Made by a program: the position numbers and the translations under genes. The notes under the pieces were generated by a model. That model was given only the letters and a program-made list of their open reading frames with translations. It was not told the DNA's origin and did not search any database. From Oasisia sp. SBJ-2009 (Eukaryota > Annelida > Polychaeta > Sabellida > Siboglinidae): DNA of 64,000 nucleotides. The stretch covers positions 12,600,125-12,664,124 of the forward strand of contig OZ024856.1 of NCBI GenBank assembly GCA_964017155.1, given 5' to 3'. Shown here piece after piece: positions 50,201 to 61,528 of the stretch. Position 1 is the stretch's first letter. Every line of letters starts with the position of its first letter.

Positions 50201-53200
50201 CCTTCCATCGCCGTAGCCAAGTCAGCGCGCGCAAGAAGGTTAGTAAATATTAAGTCTTCTGTGTCTAAATTATTTAAATCTTGTACCATTAGACACATTG
50301 CGATGTCTGTCGTTATGACTTATGTACATACTGATATATTTTATAAACATCCACCACAGTTAACGTTCTAGAAGGTATGTACATGACATGGGATCATGGA
50401 GCCGCTAACTAGTCTAGGTCTAGGACCAAGTCCAAGCGAGTTAAACCGTTCGATATTGTTATTCATTATTATTAGTTTGATTTTATCCTACATTGAATGG
50501 TATCACGTTTGCATGAACAGAGGCATATAAATAAGGTAAAGCTACATGTGTTAAACATGACCGTAACATTAAAACACAGCTGAATGCAAGCCAGATCATA
50601 GATGTCCCCATCAATTCGCATGAACGATAATATAGCACCTAGATTTTGGTTGGTTTATTTCATTCTCTGGGCAATCAATACAGATTGAAATAGGTACATA
50701 AAACATGCAAAATATATTTGTTAAAATAGATTGAAATAATATATAATTTTAAACATTAGCATAAATAAAAAATTAATTAAAAAAGTAGAGAATAATTTAT
50801 TTGAAATGTATCTATAAAGGTAAATTAAATATGTTAAGACATTAAAACATATTTTCTTTGATTATTTGAATAAACTTAAAAATTACTTTAATAAAATATT
50901 TTAATAAATACTTTAAAACATTAAAATAAATAGGTCTAAAGAATAAATTAAGGTTTTACAATATTCACTAAATAAGTTTTCAAAAATATTGCCTTTCATA
51001 GTTACGCAGTTCCTATTTTCAGGTTGACCACTGTGAATGTGCCAGCATGCCTGCAATATTTTTCAGTAAATATATTATTCAAACATCACAAACTGGCATT
51101 GCGAATGTTGTTTTCAATCATGTTATTCGTTCAGCGAGACACACAATTACAAATTCTGTGTGCTGTGTCAGTTCAGATACTAATACATTGATACTAGGAC
51201 ATGTTACAGGCTTACAGTAAAGGATGAATAATTAGCTATGATGAGACATAACTTATGTACTGTAAAAATTACTTTGCAAATTTGCAATATTGCCTTTATT
51301 GGTAGGTAGAGTTTCTTGAAATATTGGGACACACTCAGCAAACAAGAAGAAACATTAACACACCCCAATAACAGACTAGCATAATACACTAGATGGAACG
51401 AGTCAACGAGGATTTGTAGATATCCCACAAGATCAGTCGGTAAACATTTGGTACCAGTTTCTTCCCCACAATAAGAATGCAAATCACTAACCTAATTCAA
51501 TAATAATTTAATCCAATAGTTTAGCAAGTAAGTCAGATGAGCCACCATGCACATTGGCGTGATGTGTCAATATGACATTTTGCCAGTTAAAATATACATT
51601 GTCATAGATATTCCTGTTCGATTGATATTTTGAGGTGCCAACGTTTGTGTTTATTGGATAATAGAATCTGAAGCACTTAAATGTCATTATAACAATTTTT
51701 TTTATTAAAGACAACCACACTTGATAACAAGCCACTGTATATAAGATACAACATGACACACATATTTAGCAGTACAGCATGTCCTGTTTATTTATAGGAT
51801 GGAACCATGGCTCTAGCAAGAACGTCCGGCCACGTCCTAGCGAACCTTGACAACATGGCTGTTTTCTGGTCAAGACGCAAGTAATTGGAGCTGCAGAAGA
51901 CACTACAGCTGTATGTTTACCTGCAGATCCACCACACTGTGGTGGGAAGAATGAGTGAATGGTGAATTACATCTTTGTCAGAACTCTGGCCGCTGCCCAC
52001 AACGACTGTCCATGTCAGAATTGCAATCCTTGGTTCAGATATGCCCTAGCTAATGAAAGAAGGTCTGCTGGTGTCAAGAGTCAGTTGATTTGTTCATTGA
52101 CAATCCAACTGCTTATTCACAAATCAACTGATAATTCGCAAGGGCAGCAGTCAACAAGTGCCAAGTGTTATCCTAGATCTTGTTCTCTGCTGAGAGCACA
52201 GAAGTTCGATCTTATGGCCGGTATACACTGGTATGACTCTCTGTACCCTTCGACCAAGCCTGTCATGGATCCACCGGGTAAAATTCTCTGTATATGGCCG
52301 ACTTGGACTCCTGAAATAAAATAAGGCTTAAATAAATATATCAACTATGTATAGTGGCACAGTGGTTTAAAGCTTTGGACTTGGCTTCAGACTCTCAACT
52401 ACGAGAACGAAACCATGTGCTGCTGTGTCGAACCTTGGGCAAGTCTGTTCACCCGTCATTGCTCCAATTCACTCGGCTGTGTAAACAAGTAACTGGCTAT
52501 TGACAGTGGTGGATATTTGTAACACGAACCGTCTTGATTCATTAATTACAGCTTGGCTGGATGCTTCCCACAGTCATGAGATGGTGTTTAACTGAATAGG
52601 TATGTCAGGGAGTAAAGTGTAAAGCACTTTGGACAATGCCGAGCAGACATGGGGTCAAATACGTTGACATTTATTTAAATACAAATACTCTTGAGGAATC
52701 CAAATACATTTAATTACTAAACATCAATTACAGTTACTTAAAACTATTTAAATACTTTCAAATACAAATGTATTTGACCCCATGTCTGAGGATTGGATAC
52801 TGCACTATATAAGAACTGTGTTGACAGGTGACATATGAAAATGGAGGTAACTCAATCCATTATCATTGTAGAAAATACAATAGAATACATGTTCTGTTTT
52901 TATAAAATCACTGGAACTTTTTTCAATTCTCACATAGTGGACAACTGGCCATGCTACTCGAAATGTTCTAGAATGATCCTACATCATTTACTGTTAAACC
53001 TAATTTTTTGGGTATATTTCTACTATGGAATAATATGTGGTGTTTTCATTGTATGAAATGTCATTTGTATTATATAAAATGTTTGGTGTTCTGGTTACTC
53101 TAATGTTATTTTCATTGTCAATAAATTGTGAGCAACACATTTCACTGTTGTTATAAATACATGAACATAATATTATACTTACATCTTTGTTGGCAGATAT

Positions 53201-56200
53201 ATGTGACAGTTGTCTAACATTTGGAAGCACTGTCTGCTCCAAACAGACTATAAAATCCATGGCCATTTGTAATATATCATATCTGAAACAGAACCAGATG
53301 TATAAATGAGTTTTTCATGAATAAGAAATATTATTAGCACAATATAGAACATCACAGCTACTATTATGGTTACCTTGACACGACAACAAAGTTACATTGC
53401 AATTAAGACCACCACAGAATATACATAAATATATCCACATATGTTATAGTTTAGAATATTTGTTCTGCTAGTTGTGTTACTTTTACCCAGTTCAAAATGG
53501 TTATTTTTAATAGAGACATATATTCAGCTAAAAACAACTTTATTATTCAGCATGAAGTTGATTTCATAAAGAACATGGGTGGTGATTTTCTTTCTTTATT
53601 TAGCCCTCCAGAATTAGGCTCCAAACCCTCGCTTTAAATATACCACGCCTATTAAAAGAACAATCAATATTGACACACATCTGTTTTTTAGTCGCACAGG
53701 TCATGCTATGTCAATAATACAAAAACATGCCACAGTCGCTGCTGTTAATATAATAATGTCCAGTATTTGAAAAAACAACAATTAATCTGCATTTTTTCCA
53801 CATTTCAATGATTTGTGGGCAATTTGGAAATTGATTCCTGAAAACATGGGCGAAGGAACGAGCCTGTCACTCTGTCAGTCTGTGTCAGGCTGAGATAAAT
53901 CGGAGAGCCATGACCCCATATGTGATATGATGTGTTTCAAATTGGGTAACTTCAAGTTGTGTATAACATATCCGACATTACACCACTGACTTGGAGAATA
54001 ATACATGGCATGGCTGTGACTAAGTAGAAACTGCCGAATTCCGGGACCGAATGCGAGGTGGCCATCAGCATATCTGTCAGTGACAGTGACAGTGACCATC
54101 GACTCCGTTGGCGTTGATATTTTAATTACTTAAATTAACATCCAGCCCAGATTTCATAATGAACATTTAGGGCAACATTTCTCATATTAGACACATAAAT
54201 GCTTACCTTCACCGACAGATTTTTGAGTCTTCCTCCTAACAATACAGTTACAGTAACGGGTATCCACAGTAACAGCATACATTCGCCTTTCGAAGTTTCG
54301 GCGAGTTTCGACCACTTGTCGATCACTCAATGTCGCCTCGGCTTGTTACTCGCCTCTGCATTTCGGCTTCCGGCGGGTCTTCTTTACCAGGTTTACCAGC
54401 GCGTTCAGTTCTATCTTGAAAATGTTGGCCCTTATCGTTGCAATCGAAATTCAGCTATTTCTGAACGAAAATCAGGTCGGTTCGCCTACACGAATCGGAT
54501 GTACACAGCGCCACCTAGCGATTATTTTTAAATACAGAATTGCCAGACTGCGAGCATTATTGACGTCACACATCAGTCAAAATGGCGCAACTTACAAACT
54601 TTGATAGAAAAGGTGTTCAGATTTTTTTTACTAATAAACCATTGACATTAAAAATGTGATTACCGTTCAAAATAGTTTGTTTTTATTTACTCTTTCACGT
54701 GCATAGCATGTAACTTTTCGGTTTTGCGTTCCTTTAACATGAAATATAGAAATATACAGCATATTCGAAGTATCACTGATAATCAGTCAAACAAGTCACT
54801 GATAACACTGATTTGTGGTCCTTTGGCCTGAAGGTCCAAAGGGCATATGGCATCACTTTGTGTTCACCCATATGTCAGGAACAGCTGAAGATTAATTGTT
54901 CATATTTTGCACATATCTTTTTTTGGGTGCTGTCAATATGCAGAAGAAATTTTAATTTGATTGACTAATTATTAGACCTCCTAGGTTTCTCTAGGGCCTA
55001 AAACCGGTACATTTTCAGATTTCCTATTTCTTTAAAAATTGTTCTGTAGCTTTTCCTCGCTATATGCTTTTGCACATACATATCTGAGGGTATCTTCATT
55101 GTAAACAAGAAACTTGTGGTTCACTAAGGGCATCTCAGGCCCTCCCAAAAAGCAAAACATTTTATCTTTACAACAGGAGCGGTGGTCGCGCGGTAGAGCA
55201 CCGGACTGTCAATCGAGGGGACGGTGGTTCAATCCCACCTACCGCCGTTTCGAAACTTAGGCAATTTCGTTCACCTCACATTGCCTGTGTCTTTCGGAAG
55301 AGACACTAAAAGCCTTCTATCTGGTGTCTATGTCAGGGGAAGTAAAAGATCCCACACGGGGGGTAAATGTGTAACCTGTAGTGGACTCACTAATTCTAGA
55401 GAATAACAACTCTAAAAACCAAGCTTGACAATACTCTAGTCACAAACGTGTGGCTAACATAGAGTGATGAGCTAACCACAAGAAGAAGAAGATCTACACT
55501 GATGTCACCGAATCGTGCCACGCCTACCTTCTTCAACTCCTCACTCATGGCGTTGGCCTCGTAGATCTTGGGCAGTAGGTTGACATACTCCTGGAAGACA
55601 AGGAGTGTGGATGTGTCGGGCATGTTGTCGTCAACACTCATCATACTCTCACTGAAGCCGGCCGCCTCCGCCAGCTCCGTCTGGAAGTAGTCGTAGTTGT
55701 AGCGCTCCACGTGGTCATCTCGGCTCCGCTCCGACTCAAAGCCTACGTACAGGTAGAGCGTGTTGGAGCCAAGCTTGATCCGGTCCTGCAGCGGAAACAA
55801 ACACACATTGGGTTACGCGGAGATACTTAGACCTGGATACGTTGAATGTAAGACAGGACAGTATTTGTCAAAAATATTTTGATTGTAAGTGAGTGAGTAA
55901 GTGAGTTTATTTGGTAAAACATTATAATACATATAAATATAATATTTACCGAGGATAGACACATTAAAGCACACAACAGCACACTTGTTTCCAATGTGGT
56001 CCTCCAAAAAGAAAAAATACTAAGAATGAATTTAAGAAAATTTAAAATAAATACATAAATAAATACCACTGGTAAACACAGTAACACAATAATTAAAATG
56101 TAAATATTTTCAAAGACAGGTAAAGAAATGTCATCAACAAGACAATATGCTAACATAAAAGGTGCACTATTAAAATATAATTTTGTTTGTTTGATAGTAT

Positions 56201-58392
56201 GTAGTAAGACTAAATTAACAAAAAGTATTTAAAATAGTACGTAGTAAGATTAAATTAACAAAAAAGTATTTAAAATGCCACTTTAAGGTGATAATTTGTC
56301 AGTGATAAAATTAAAGTCGGCACAAATAGATTAAATTATCTGCTGCCTGACAAAAGACATACTGAGTATATTAGACAAGAAAATGTGTAACCGTTACTTT
56401 TTTGTTGTTGTTGTCTTTAAACAGTTTATTCGGTGCATCATATATATACAAAGTAAAAGCCATAATGCCCGAAAAAACAACGGGTGTATACATACACAAA
56501 CATGGCGCAAAAGCGTAGTGACAAGGTACCGGTGTATAATATAATGCATAACCTGATGCTGTTTGCATGGGTTCGTTCCACAACCTGTAGAATATTTTTC
56601 AAAATTTATAATAATTTTTTTTATTAAAAAATGTCAATAAAAAAATTCAATTATTTGGTTCACAAAATATTTTTTCTCCAATTTGTTTTTAAATTTTAAA
56701 CCGGAATGTTTAATTTTGGTTGGAAAGACTCTCATCATGGCATATATGTGTAACCGTTACCAGTTACTAGAATGAATAGATTCCGTTACTCCTTTATACT
56801 GTGGGCTTTATACAAATGTCAGTAAAAAGACTATTAATACGGTATGATTTGCGGTATCAAATGTATTTCCATTGCATTTGTATGATGTTTTGATGAGTTA
56901 ATTGTATCCTATTGGAATGTCAACCCAACTCAGTTGAGTTGCTAATAAAACTTGTGTTACACACTCTTTACTACGACGTGTTCTAACTTTCATCAGTTGA
57001 CATTCAGGTTTGATTTGCTACATTTAGATAGTGCAGAGGAACACACAAAGGGTGTCGGTTAGATCCACTATAGTGGCGCCATCTGAAGAGTGCTCACTGG
57101 TCAATTCTCTCAGGTATGAGAAAGGCCTTATGCAAAAGTAGGCATTCCAAGAACATGTAAGTAAATAGCTCATAATAGCTATAATTGTGTTTTCAGAAAT
57201 AATAGCTATCATTGTGTTTACAGAAATACATTGCCTTTTACTTTTAGTACGTCAGATGCCAGTGAGGCCAGAGCATAAGCACTGTTGATTTTTCAGTGCT
57301 AATAAATAAATGCAATGCACACTATTATGCAGAAGTTATTGTTTATGTGATAATAATATAACATACACTACATTTTTAGTTTAGAAAAACAGAAAATAGT
57401 AAAGAATGAACAAACCAGATGTTTGAGCTGTGTTTGACTGGTAATTGTCTTCCCGTTGACGATGACCTTTGCCCTTTTGGTTGGCTCGATAAACATCTTG
57501 GAGCCTGTGTTCTCGATGACCGCGTGCTTGTTCTGAATCCTGTCCAGGGCACCAGAGAAAACAGTTCTACATCGCATCAAACCATTAATGTGTATGCTAA
57601 ATAAAGGTATTCAAATATACTATTTTACCAAATTTACTTTATCCACGTTTCTTGAAAGAGGCATTAAAAGCAGTCCATTCTCTCTGGCATCCCATTGATT
57701 TTTGTTAATAAAACAATCTCAACAAGATGAAGTATCAAATTGAAGTAGCAAATATGTATAATGGATGGATGGATTGATTTAATATAGAATGTAAAACATT
57801 GTACAGATATACATAAGATATAAATACAAAGTACATTAAATAAAAGGATGACACAAAAACGTACAAGCACTTATTTCCGTTGTGGTCTCAGACAAATATA
57901 CAGATAAGATACAGACAAATACATGACACAATATGACAAATGTAATGATATTAAAACAACAATAATAAATAAAATGTGATAAATACAATTAAAAACAATG
58001 GGGGAACAATGTCCTGATTTGAAACACCATAGGTCATTTGAAAAATCCTGTAATTGTTTACCAAATAAAATAATAATATCATCATCATCATCATATAATA
58101 GTAATAATAATAAATAACACAATAATAATAAATGATTGTGTAAGTATGGTTGAGACTGTGACTGCCTGACTGGTTCACTTTGTAAAACACCTGCACTGCC
58201 TGGGCACCTGCAGGTAAAGACACAGTCACCAGTAGACCTATCACCCACACGGCTCTCACTCACCCCAGTCCCCGCAGCTCTACTGTCACCAAGGAGTTGC
58301 CTGCCTTCCCCAGCACATTCTGGCCTGTAGACAGAGGACACCATTCACTGCACTGCTGGGTCTAGCAATACTTTCACCTGCTGTTTGTCATT

Positions 58393-58471
<79 letters not shown>

Positions 58472-58910
58472 CTGTATGTATGTGTGTGTGTGTATATGTG
58501 TTCAAATGCATATGTTGTGTGTTGGTGCATGTATTTGTTCACATGTGTGTGTGTGTACATATATGTGTGACTGTGTGAGTATGCATGTGTTTATATTTGT
58601 GTCCTCCATGAGCTACCTGCAATATGCATGCATATAATGTACATGCATTCATACAAACACACACACATACACAGTTACACTCACACCCCCCACTACACTC
58701 CCCCCGTACCTGGCTCTAGAGGGAACTTGACGATGCCAGACAGCTGTGGGTCCTCGTTGATGTTCTGGAGGTAGGGCTGGTGGAGGGAGGACTTGGCCCT
58801 GCGGGGGGTCGCCTCCTCCCACTCCCTCTGGGCAGCCTCCAGCCGCTGCTCCCACGTCTGCTGCATTGCCTGCATCTCACGCTCATTCTCCGCCAGCTGG
58901 TGACGCAGGT
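39516..58910 (-). CDS. Kinesin-3 family protein, KIF28/KLP-6-like, C-terminal 729 residues
   Basis: Kinesin-3 proteins are plus-end microtubule motors; KIF28/KLP-6 forms carry an FHA domain behind the motor. Fourteen phase-matched exons: 58910-58710, 58324-58264, 57539-57416, 55785-55528, 49682-49575, 48723-48578, 47567-47439, 46985-46851, 46417-46251, 44723-44647, 43770-43729, 42942-42849, 41371-40904 and 39694-39516 (stop). In visible numbering: coiled segment 2-45, the linker [17 protein letters not shown] domain about 69-150 ([36 protein letters not shown]), the kinesin-3 region [10 protein letters not shown] and [14 protein letters not shown] with [13 protein letters not shown], a C2-like segment about 344-443, short coiled coils 470-514, and a Pro-rich linker in the long exon. 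The acceptor of the 42,942 exon is the unusual AAAAG. The motor domain is not in the window. Three junctions carry minisatellites. Confidence 0.8.
39756..40342. repeat. 40-bp minisatellite in the last kinesin intron
   Basis: About fourteen units of 40 bp (core TCAAGCAGACAGTCACAGGG then TCATATAAACTG), with variants. The array starts about 60 bp upstream (in gene sense) of the final exon's acceptor, without including it. 40 is not a multiple of three. Confidence 0.95.
40807..40900. repeat. 27-bp repeats abutting a kinesin 5' splice site
   Basis: Units of about 27 bp (GTGTCAACAGTTGTCACGTG core) begin within 3-4 bases of the donor of the Pro-rich exon (CTCG|GTACGT, intron starts at 40,903). Unlike the array at 45,287, these units do not copy the donor itself. 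Confidence 0.85.
41495..41927. mobile_element. MITE-like element, family CAGACWTGGGGTCAAAT
   Basis: The ends CAGACTTGGAGTCA and the complement of CAGACTTGGGGTCAAAT are inverted, 433 bp apart. The same terminal sequence bounds the 145-bp element at 52,644-52,788. No target duplication is visible and the interior is AT-rich and non-coding. It lies in the intron between the exons at 42,942 and 41,371. Confidence 0.6.
43017..43325. repeat. Dispersed repeat, copy 1
   Basis: Clearly similar over about 300 bp to 61,529-61,840 in the same orientation (blocks CATGTTGAAGGTTTA, TTTATTAAGCT.GGAA, ATTCTGCCTGCAACA, ATACCCTTTGATGTTTAA). No TIRs or coding sequence are visible. It lies in the intron between exons 43,770 and 42,942. 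Confidence 0.85.
44970..45230. repeat. (GT)n microsatellite with imperfect extension
   Basis: A nearly pure GT run at 44,974-45,042 is followed by GT-rich sequence with a duplicated block (the segments near 45,045 and 45,130 share GTATGTTGGTGTGAGTGT). It lies in the same intron as the 38-bp array. Confidence 0.95.
45287..46266 (-). repeat. 38-bp minisatellite made of a 5' splice junction
   Basis: In kinesin sense each unit contains GGTACACAGG|GTGAGTGAGG, matching the authentic donor of the exon 46417-46251 (GGCACACAGG|GTGAGTGGGG). I count 26 copies including the genuine one, most 38 bp apart, with two shortened units. The 3' 15-20 bases of the exon are part of the unit. Unit length is not a multiple of three, and minus-strand frames contain TGA and TAG. 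The long + strand reading frames here are artefacts of the repeat. Confidence 0.95.
47041..47249. repeat. (CA)n followed by (CT)n microsatellite
   Basis: About 190 bp of CA repeats with GAACAC interruptions, then about nine CT units. It lies in the intron between the exons ending at 47,439 and starting at 46,985. Confidence 0.95.
47530..48343 (-). repeat. 69-bp minisatellite made of a 3' splice junction and exon start
   Basis: Each 69-bp unit contains, in kinesin sense, TTCTGTTGTAG|TTGTCACGTG plus about 40 bases of the exon start, ending ACTGCATGGA. There are eleven copies at exact 69-bp spacing (exon-block anchors 47,530 to 48,220), plus two degenerate partial units to 48,343. The copy at 47,567 is taken as the real exon start. 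The frame is open through every unit, encoding a 23-residue repeat with [13 protein letters not shown], so any upstream acceptor would add whole repeats without a frameshift. Confidence 0.95.
48711..49205 (-). repeat. 39/33-bp minisatellite at a second 3' splice junction
   Basis: Units of 39 bp (some 33 bp, lacking CTGCTC) begin at the acceptor of the exon 48723-48578. Each long unit holds TGAGCAG|GTGTGGGTG, resembling the true junction TGTGCAG|GTGTGGGTG. There are about thirteen units. Both lengths are multiples of three and the minus-strand frame is open throughout (unit [13 protein letters not shown]). Confidence 0.95.
49320..49357. repeat. Octanucleotide repeat (CCGTCTGT)n
   Basis: Four to five tandem copies of CCGTCTGT in a kinesin intron. 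Confidence 0.9.
52353..52815 (+). mobile_element. tRNA-derived SINE, interrupted by a MITE
   Basis: The family blocks of the 13,690 copy are all present: 'gtggcacagtgg' head, 'cattgctccaattcact', 'ctattgacagtggtggatatttgt', 'ggctggatgcttccca', 'gtaaagtgtaaagcactttg', and then, after a 145-bp interruption (52,644-52,788), 'aggattggatactgcactatata'. It lies inside the TTAA-flanked element. Confidence 0.85.
52644..52788. mobile_element. 145-bp MITE inside the SINE
   Basis: The ends CAGACATGGGGTCAAATAC and its complement are inverted. The interior is AT-rich. Removing it restores the SINE with only AG duplicated. It belongs to the same terminal family as the element at 41,495-41,927. Confidence 0.85.
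55176..55450 (+). mobile_element. tRNA-derived SINE, second family
   Basis: The head folds like a tRNA: box A TGGTCGCGCGGTAGAGC (55,183-55,199), box B GGTTCAATCCC (55,226-55,236), and a partial acceptor stem AGCGGT/ACCGCC. The anticodon region reads CTGTCAA. The body (ACATTGCCTGTGTCTTTCGG, then GTAAAAGATCCCACAC) differs from the 13,690 family. It is not a tRNA gene because the acceptor stem is incomplete and a SINE body follows. It lies just 5' of the exon 55785-55528 on the opposite strand. Confidence 0.75.
55786..57415 (-). other. Kinesin intron (FHA region)
   Basis: AT-rich intron between exons 57539-57416 and 55785-55528. I see no gene. The block TAGTA.GTAGTAAGA.TAAATTAACAAAAA is present twice near 56,197 and 56,235, a short tandem duplication. 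Confidence 0.6.
58397..58466. repeat. (GT)n microsatellite in a kinesin intron
   Basis: A pure GT run of about 65 bp, followed by GT-rich sequence to 58,570, between the exons at 58,710 and 58,324. Confidence 0.95.
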
Positions 58911-58914
58911 CTAC

Positions 58915-59405
58915 AACACCAGGGGGCGCTCCGTCACACAGAGGCGTGAATGTGGCGCCCTAACCCACCAGGGGGTAGCTTAGAAATAATAATAATTTTC
59001 ATAGATTTATTGTATTCAACTTGCGTTTATGTCAGTAGTAGGCAGCACATTTTACTGCCACCTCACTATAGGGCAGCACATTTAGGTTTCATTCATCTCA
59101 CTAGGTGGCAGCACATTGGGTCATTTGGGATTCGGTTTTCTCACTAGGAGGCTGCACATTTAGGTTTCATTCATCTCACTAGGTGGCAGCACATTCGGGA
59201 TTCGGTTTTCTCACTAGGGGGCAGCACATTCAGGCTTTAGTGTTCTCACTAGAGGACAGCACATTCAGGCTTTAGTGTTCTCACTAGGGGGCAGCACATT
59301 CAGGCTATAGTCTTCTCACTAGGGGGCAGCACATTCAGGCTTTAATATTCTCCCTAGGGGGCAGCACATTCAATTTTCAGTCTTCTCACTGGGGGCAGCA
59401 CAACT
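58915..59405 (+). repeat. Array of CTCF-like motifs upstream of a kinesin exon
   Basis: Roughly 35-bp units carry CACTAGGGGGCAGCACATT or close variants, about eleven from 59,060 to 59,400, all in one orientation. Two single sites with the same core precede them (CACCAGGGGGCGCT near 58,916 and CCACCAGGGGGTAGC near 58,965). The core agrees with the bilaterian CTCF consensus CCASYAGRKGGCRS. Binding is inferred. Confidence 0.6.
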
Positions 59406-61224
59406 GGGTTTGTCAACGCGTTAAGAGTAGCACATTTCACTGCAGCCATCCTGTAGACATAATTCTATGACTGGGTAAATTAAAACTGAAGCAAACTCTT
59501 CAAGTTTAAATTAACATACACATTTTTGTTTGAAAAAACTGGAGATCCATTCCTTGGTACCTGTAATGGCCGCCATGTTTAAACCTTCATCAACTATCTC
59601 ATCAAGGAATATATCTTCAACAGGGATGGGTGCATTTAGTCACAGACAGGACAGGATTTGTGCAGAAGGTAGATCCTAGCATCAGCTGAGTTCAGATATA
59701 GCTTAGGTGCAGCCACCCGGTGGATGCAGGAATAGGGCAGGTGCAAAGCTTCTTGTTGACAGAGGCCTAATAGACTTCAGGTTGGGTAAGGGTTGGGGTT
59801 GGCTAAACACAGAGGCTAGCTGAGGTGTAGGGTTGGGGTCTTGGTTGGAGCAGACAACTCTTGAGGTGGGTCCAAGCTTGAGTTGGTCTGAGATTGCACT
59901 GGCCTGGCATAGAAATAGTTTGATTTCTACAGAACTACAGAATGGCTCATATCAATTCTAGAGAACTTTACAAATAACATGACATAGACTCCTTTAGACC
60001 TGTTTTGGTCACAATTTCTGCAGGGCTCTATGTAGAATGTAGTTTTCTACAGAATGTTTAGGGCCGCAACAGTCTTTTAAAGAATTCCAACAATATTTTC
60101 TAGTTCTAATTCTAGTCTAAAATATTCTGTAGAAAACCATCAACAAAAATATTACAAGATACATTATCTGGAAAGGCAGTAAGATGCACCGTGTACCAAG
60201 GAATTAACAAAAGTTATCATAATGAAGAGTTGGATTCTTTTGCAATATAATTGTGTATGTGTGGTTATTTTCCATGTGTTATTATGATTATTGTGCATGT
60301 GTTATTGTCGTTATTGTGCAAGTTTTATTTTGGTGATATTGTACACTTTCTTTGTTCTTTCTCAAAAGACATGCACTTCACGATCAGATTCAACAGGCTG
60401 ATATCTAAGTGTTCTATCAACCAAATATGTAGCACCAAAAGTCAATTCGTTTGACCATATATACTTTAAACAAAATTATTTGAAATCGTTATACATTACA
60501 TAATACATTATACATTTGTATGTGGAAGAATTTGATTCAAGATGAGGTAAACTAATTGTTGAAGCAGGTGTAACTACCTTACACCTCCTAGCTAATAGTA
60601 GCTATGCATACCTACTATCGAGATGTTGGAAATAAGCTAGGATGGAAATAAAGTCTAACCTACCGGTTGTTGGTACAATGAGGCCAAATGCTGAGAAACA
60701 GAAAGTGAAACTGACCACTGGGTTTGAGAAGGTGGGGTAAGACATTCAGTCACGATGAACACATAGTTGAGTTGCACAGTTTTGGGGCTATTTGACAGGG
60801 AACAGGCTCAATACGTGGTGACACAAGTGACAATAAGAGTTCAAATTGGTGTGTCTTATTCAAGAAGTGTTTTTTTGTTCGGTGTTTGGATGCAGGACTG
60901 AGGCCAGGGGAATGGCCCAGATAAGATAATAAAAATGGGCCAAGTGGCCCTGATGTCCTTTGGACTACAGCATAGTGGAGTTGGTAATTGTAATTTTAGC
61001 TGTACCACTTCGCATAAAATTGTCAGGACTAATTGCTCTAGAAAGAGTAGAACAACATCTGAAAAAGAATCACAGTCAAACAACCGAGAAAACCTGCTTC
61101 AAAGAACACATTACATTGCTGAAAAGTAATGACAAGATGATGGGACAGAAATGGACTACGTTAATACAAATGGACCAGCATCACTGGATACACCAGCATT
61201 CCAGATGTGTTGATGCAGACATGA

Positions 61225-61296
61225 GGGGTCTAATGCGTGGACCGAGACAACAGGTAGTCTGAGACAATGCTATTGTCTCGGTCCATGCTAGACCCC
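61225..61296. repeat. Imperfect hairpin
   Basis: TGGACCGAGACAA (61,238-61,250) is perfectly inverted at 61,273-61,285, and the outer sequences GGGGTCTA...GCG / TGCTAGACCCC extend the stem imperfectly. The 22-nt centre repeats parts of the stem (GAGACAA). It may be the end of an unrecognised element. Confidence 0.75.
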
Positions 61297-61528
61297 AGGG
61301 CTATTTGGTGCAAAAGCGTGCCATAGCACAGGTGCATAGTTTACAACACCGCCACCAGGGCCATCATGACTCGGCATTCGTAGTGATGATGGCAAAGAAG
61401 CTGGAAACTACATTGAAATCTACAGTGTGCATGAAAGAAACCCTTTTATATTGTATAAACCGTGTCTGTTCTACTGCCTGCACTGGTACTTAGTAAAGCG
61501 AGGGTTTTATTTTTTATTTGATATCACA

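Larger units (their letters stand above)
49724..54733. mobile_element. TTAA-flanked TIR DNA transposon candidate, 5.0 kb
   Basis: Both ends are bordered by TTAA (49,720-49,723 and 54,734-54,737). The termini AGGAAGCCAAAA and the complement of AGGAACGCAAAA extend into about 120 bp of inverted similarity, including TATGCACGTGAAAGAG and GAACGGTAATCACATTTTTAA. TTAA targets are used by piggyBac- and Kolobok-type elements; which applies is unknown. Inside are a CpG-rich left part with a donor-like CAAGAAG|GTTAGT at 50,239, several unassigned short frames (for example 51,959-52,324 +), and nested insertions. No intact transposase is recognised. The element makes up 5.0 of the 5.8 kb of this kinesin intron. 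Confidence 0.65.

Noticed and set aside
51959..52324. 121-codon + strand frame with a CPCQNC motif
   Set aside because: No family recognised, no splice partners, and inside a transposon candidate. It is mentioned there but not called as a gene.
53183..53280. Possible kinesin exon reading [17 protein letters not shown] with splice-like borders
   Set aside because: Its phase gives an immediate stop when joined to the exon ending at 55,528. That exon joins exon 49,682 directly and in phase, with better family agreement. The segment lies inside the TTAA-flanked element.
55176..55250. Functional tRNA gene
   Set aside because: Boxes A and B are present, but the acceptor stem is incomplete and a SINE body follows directly.
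60960..61262. 100-codon + strand frame
   Set aside because: It has no family resemblance and ends in the hairpin at 61,225. There is no splice or promoter support.
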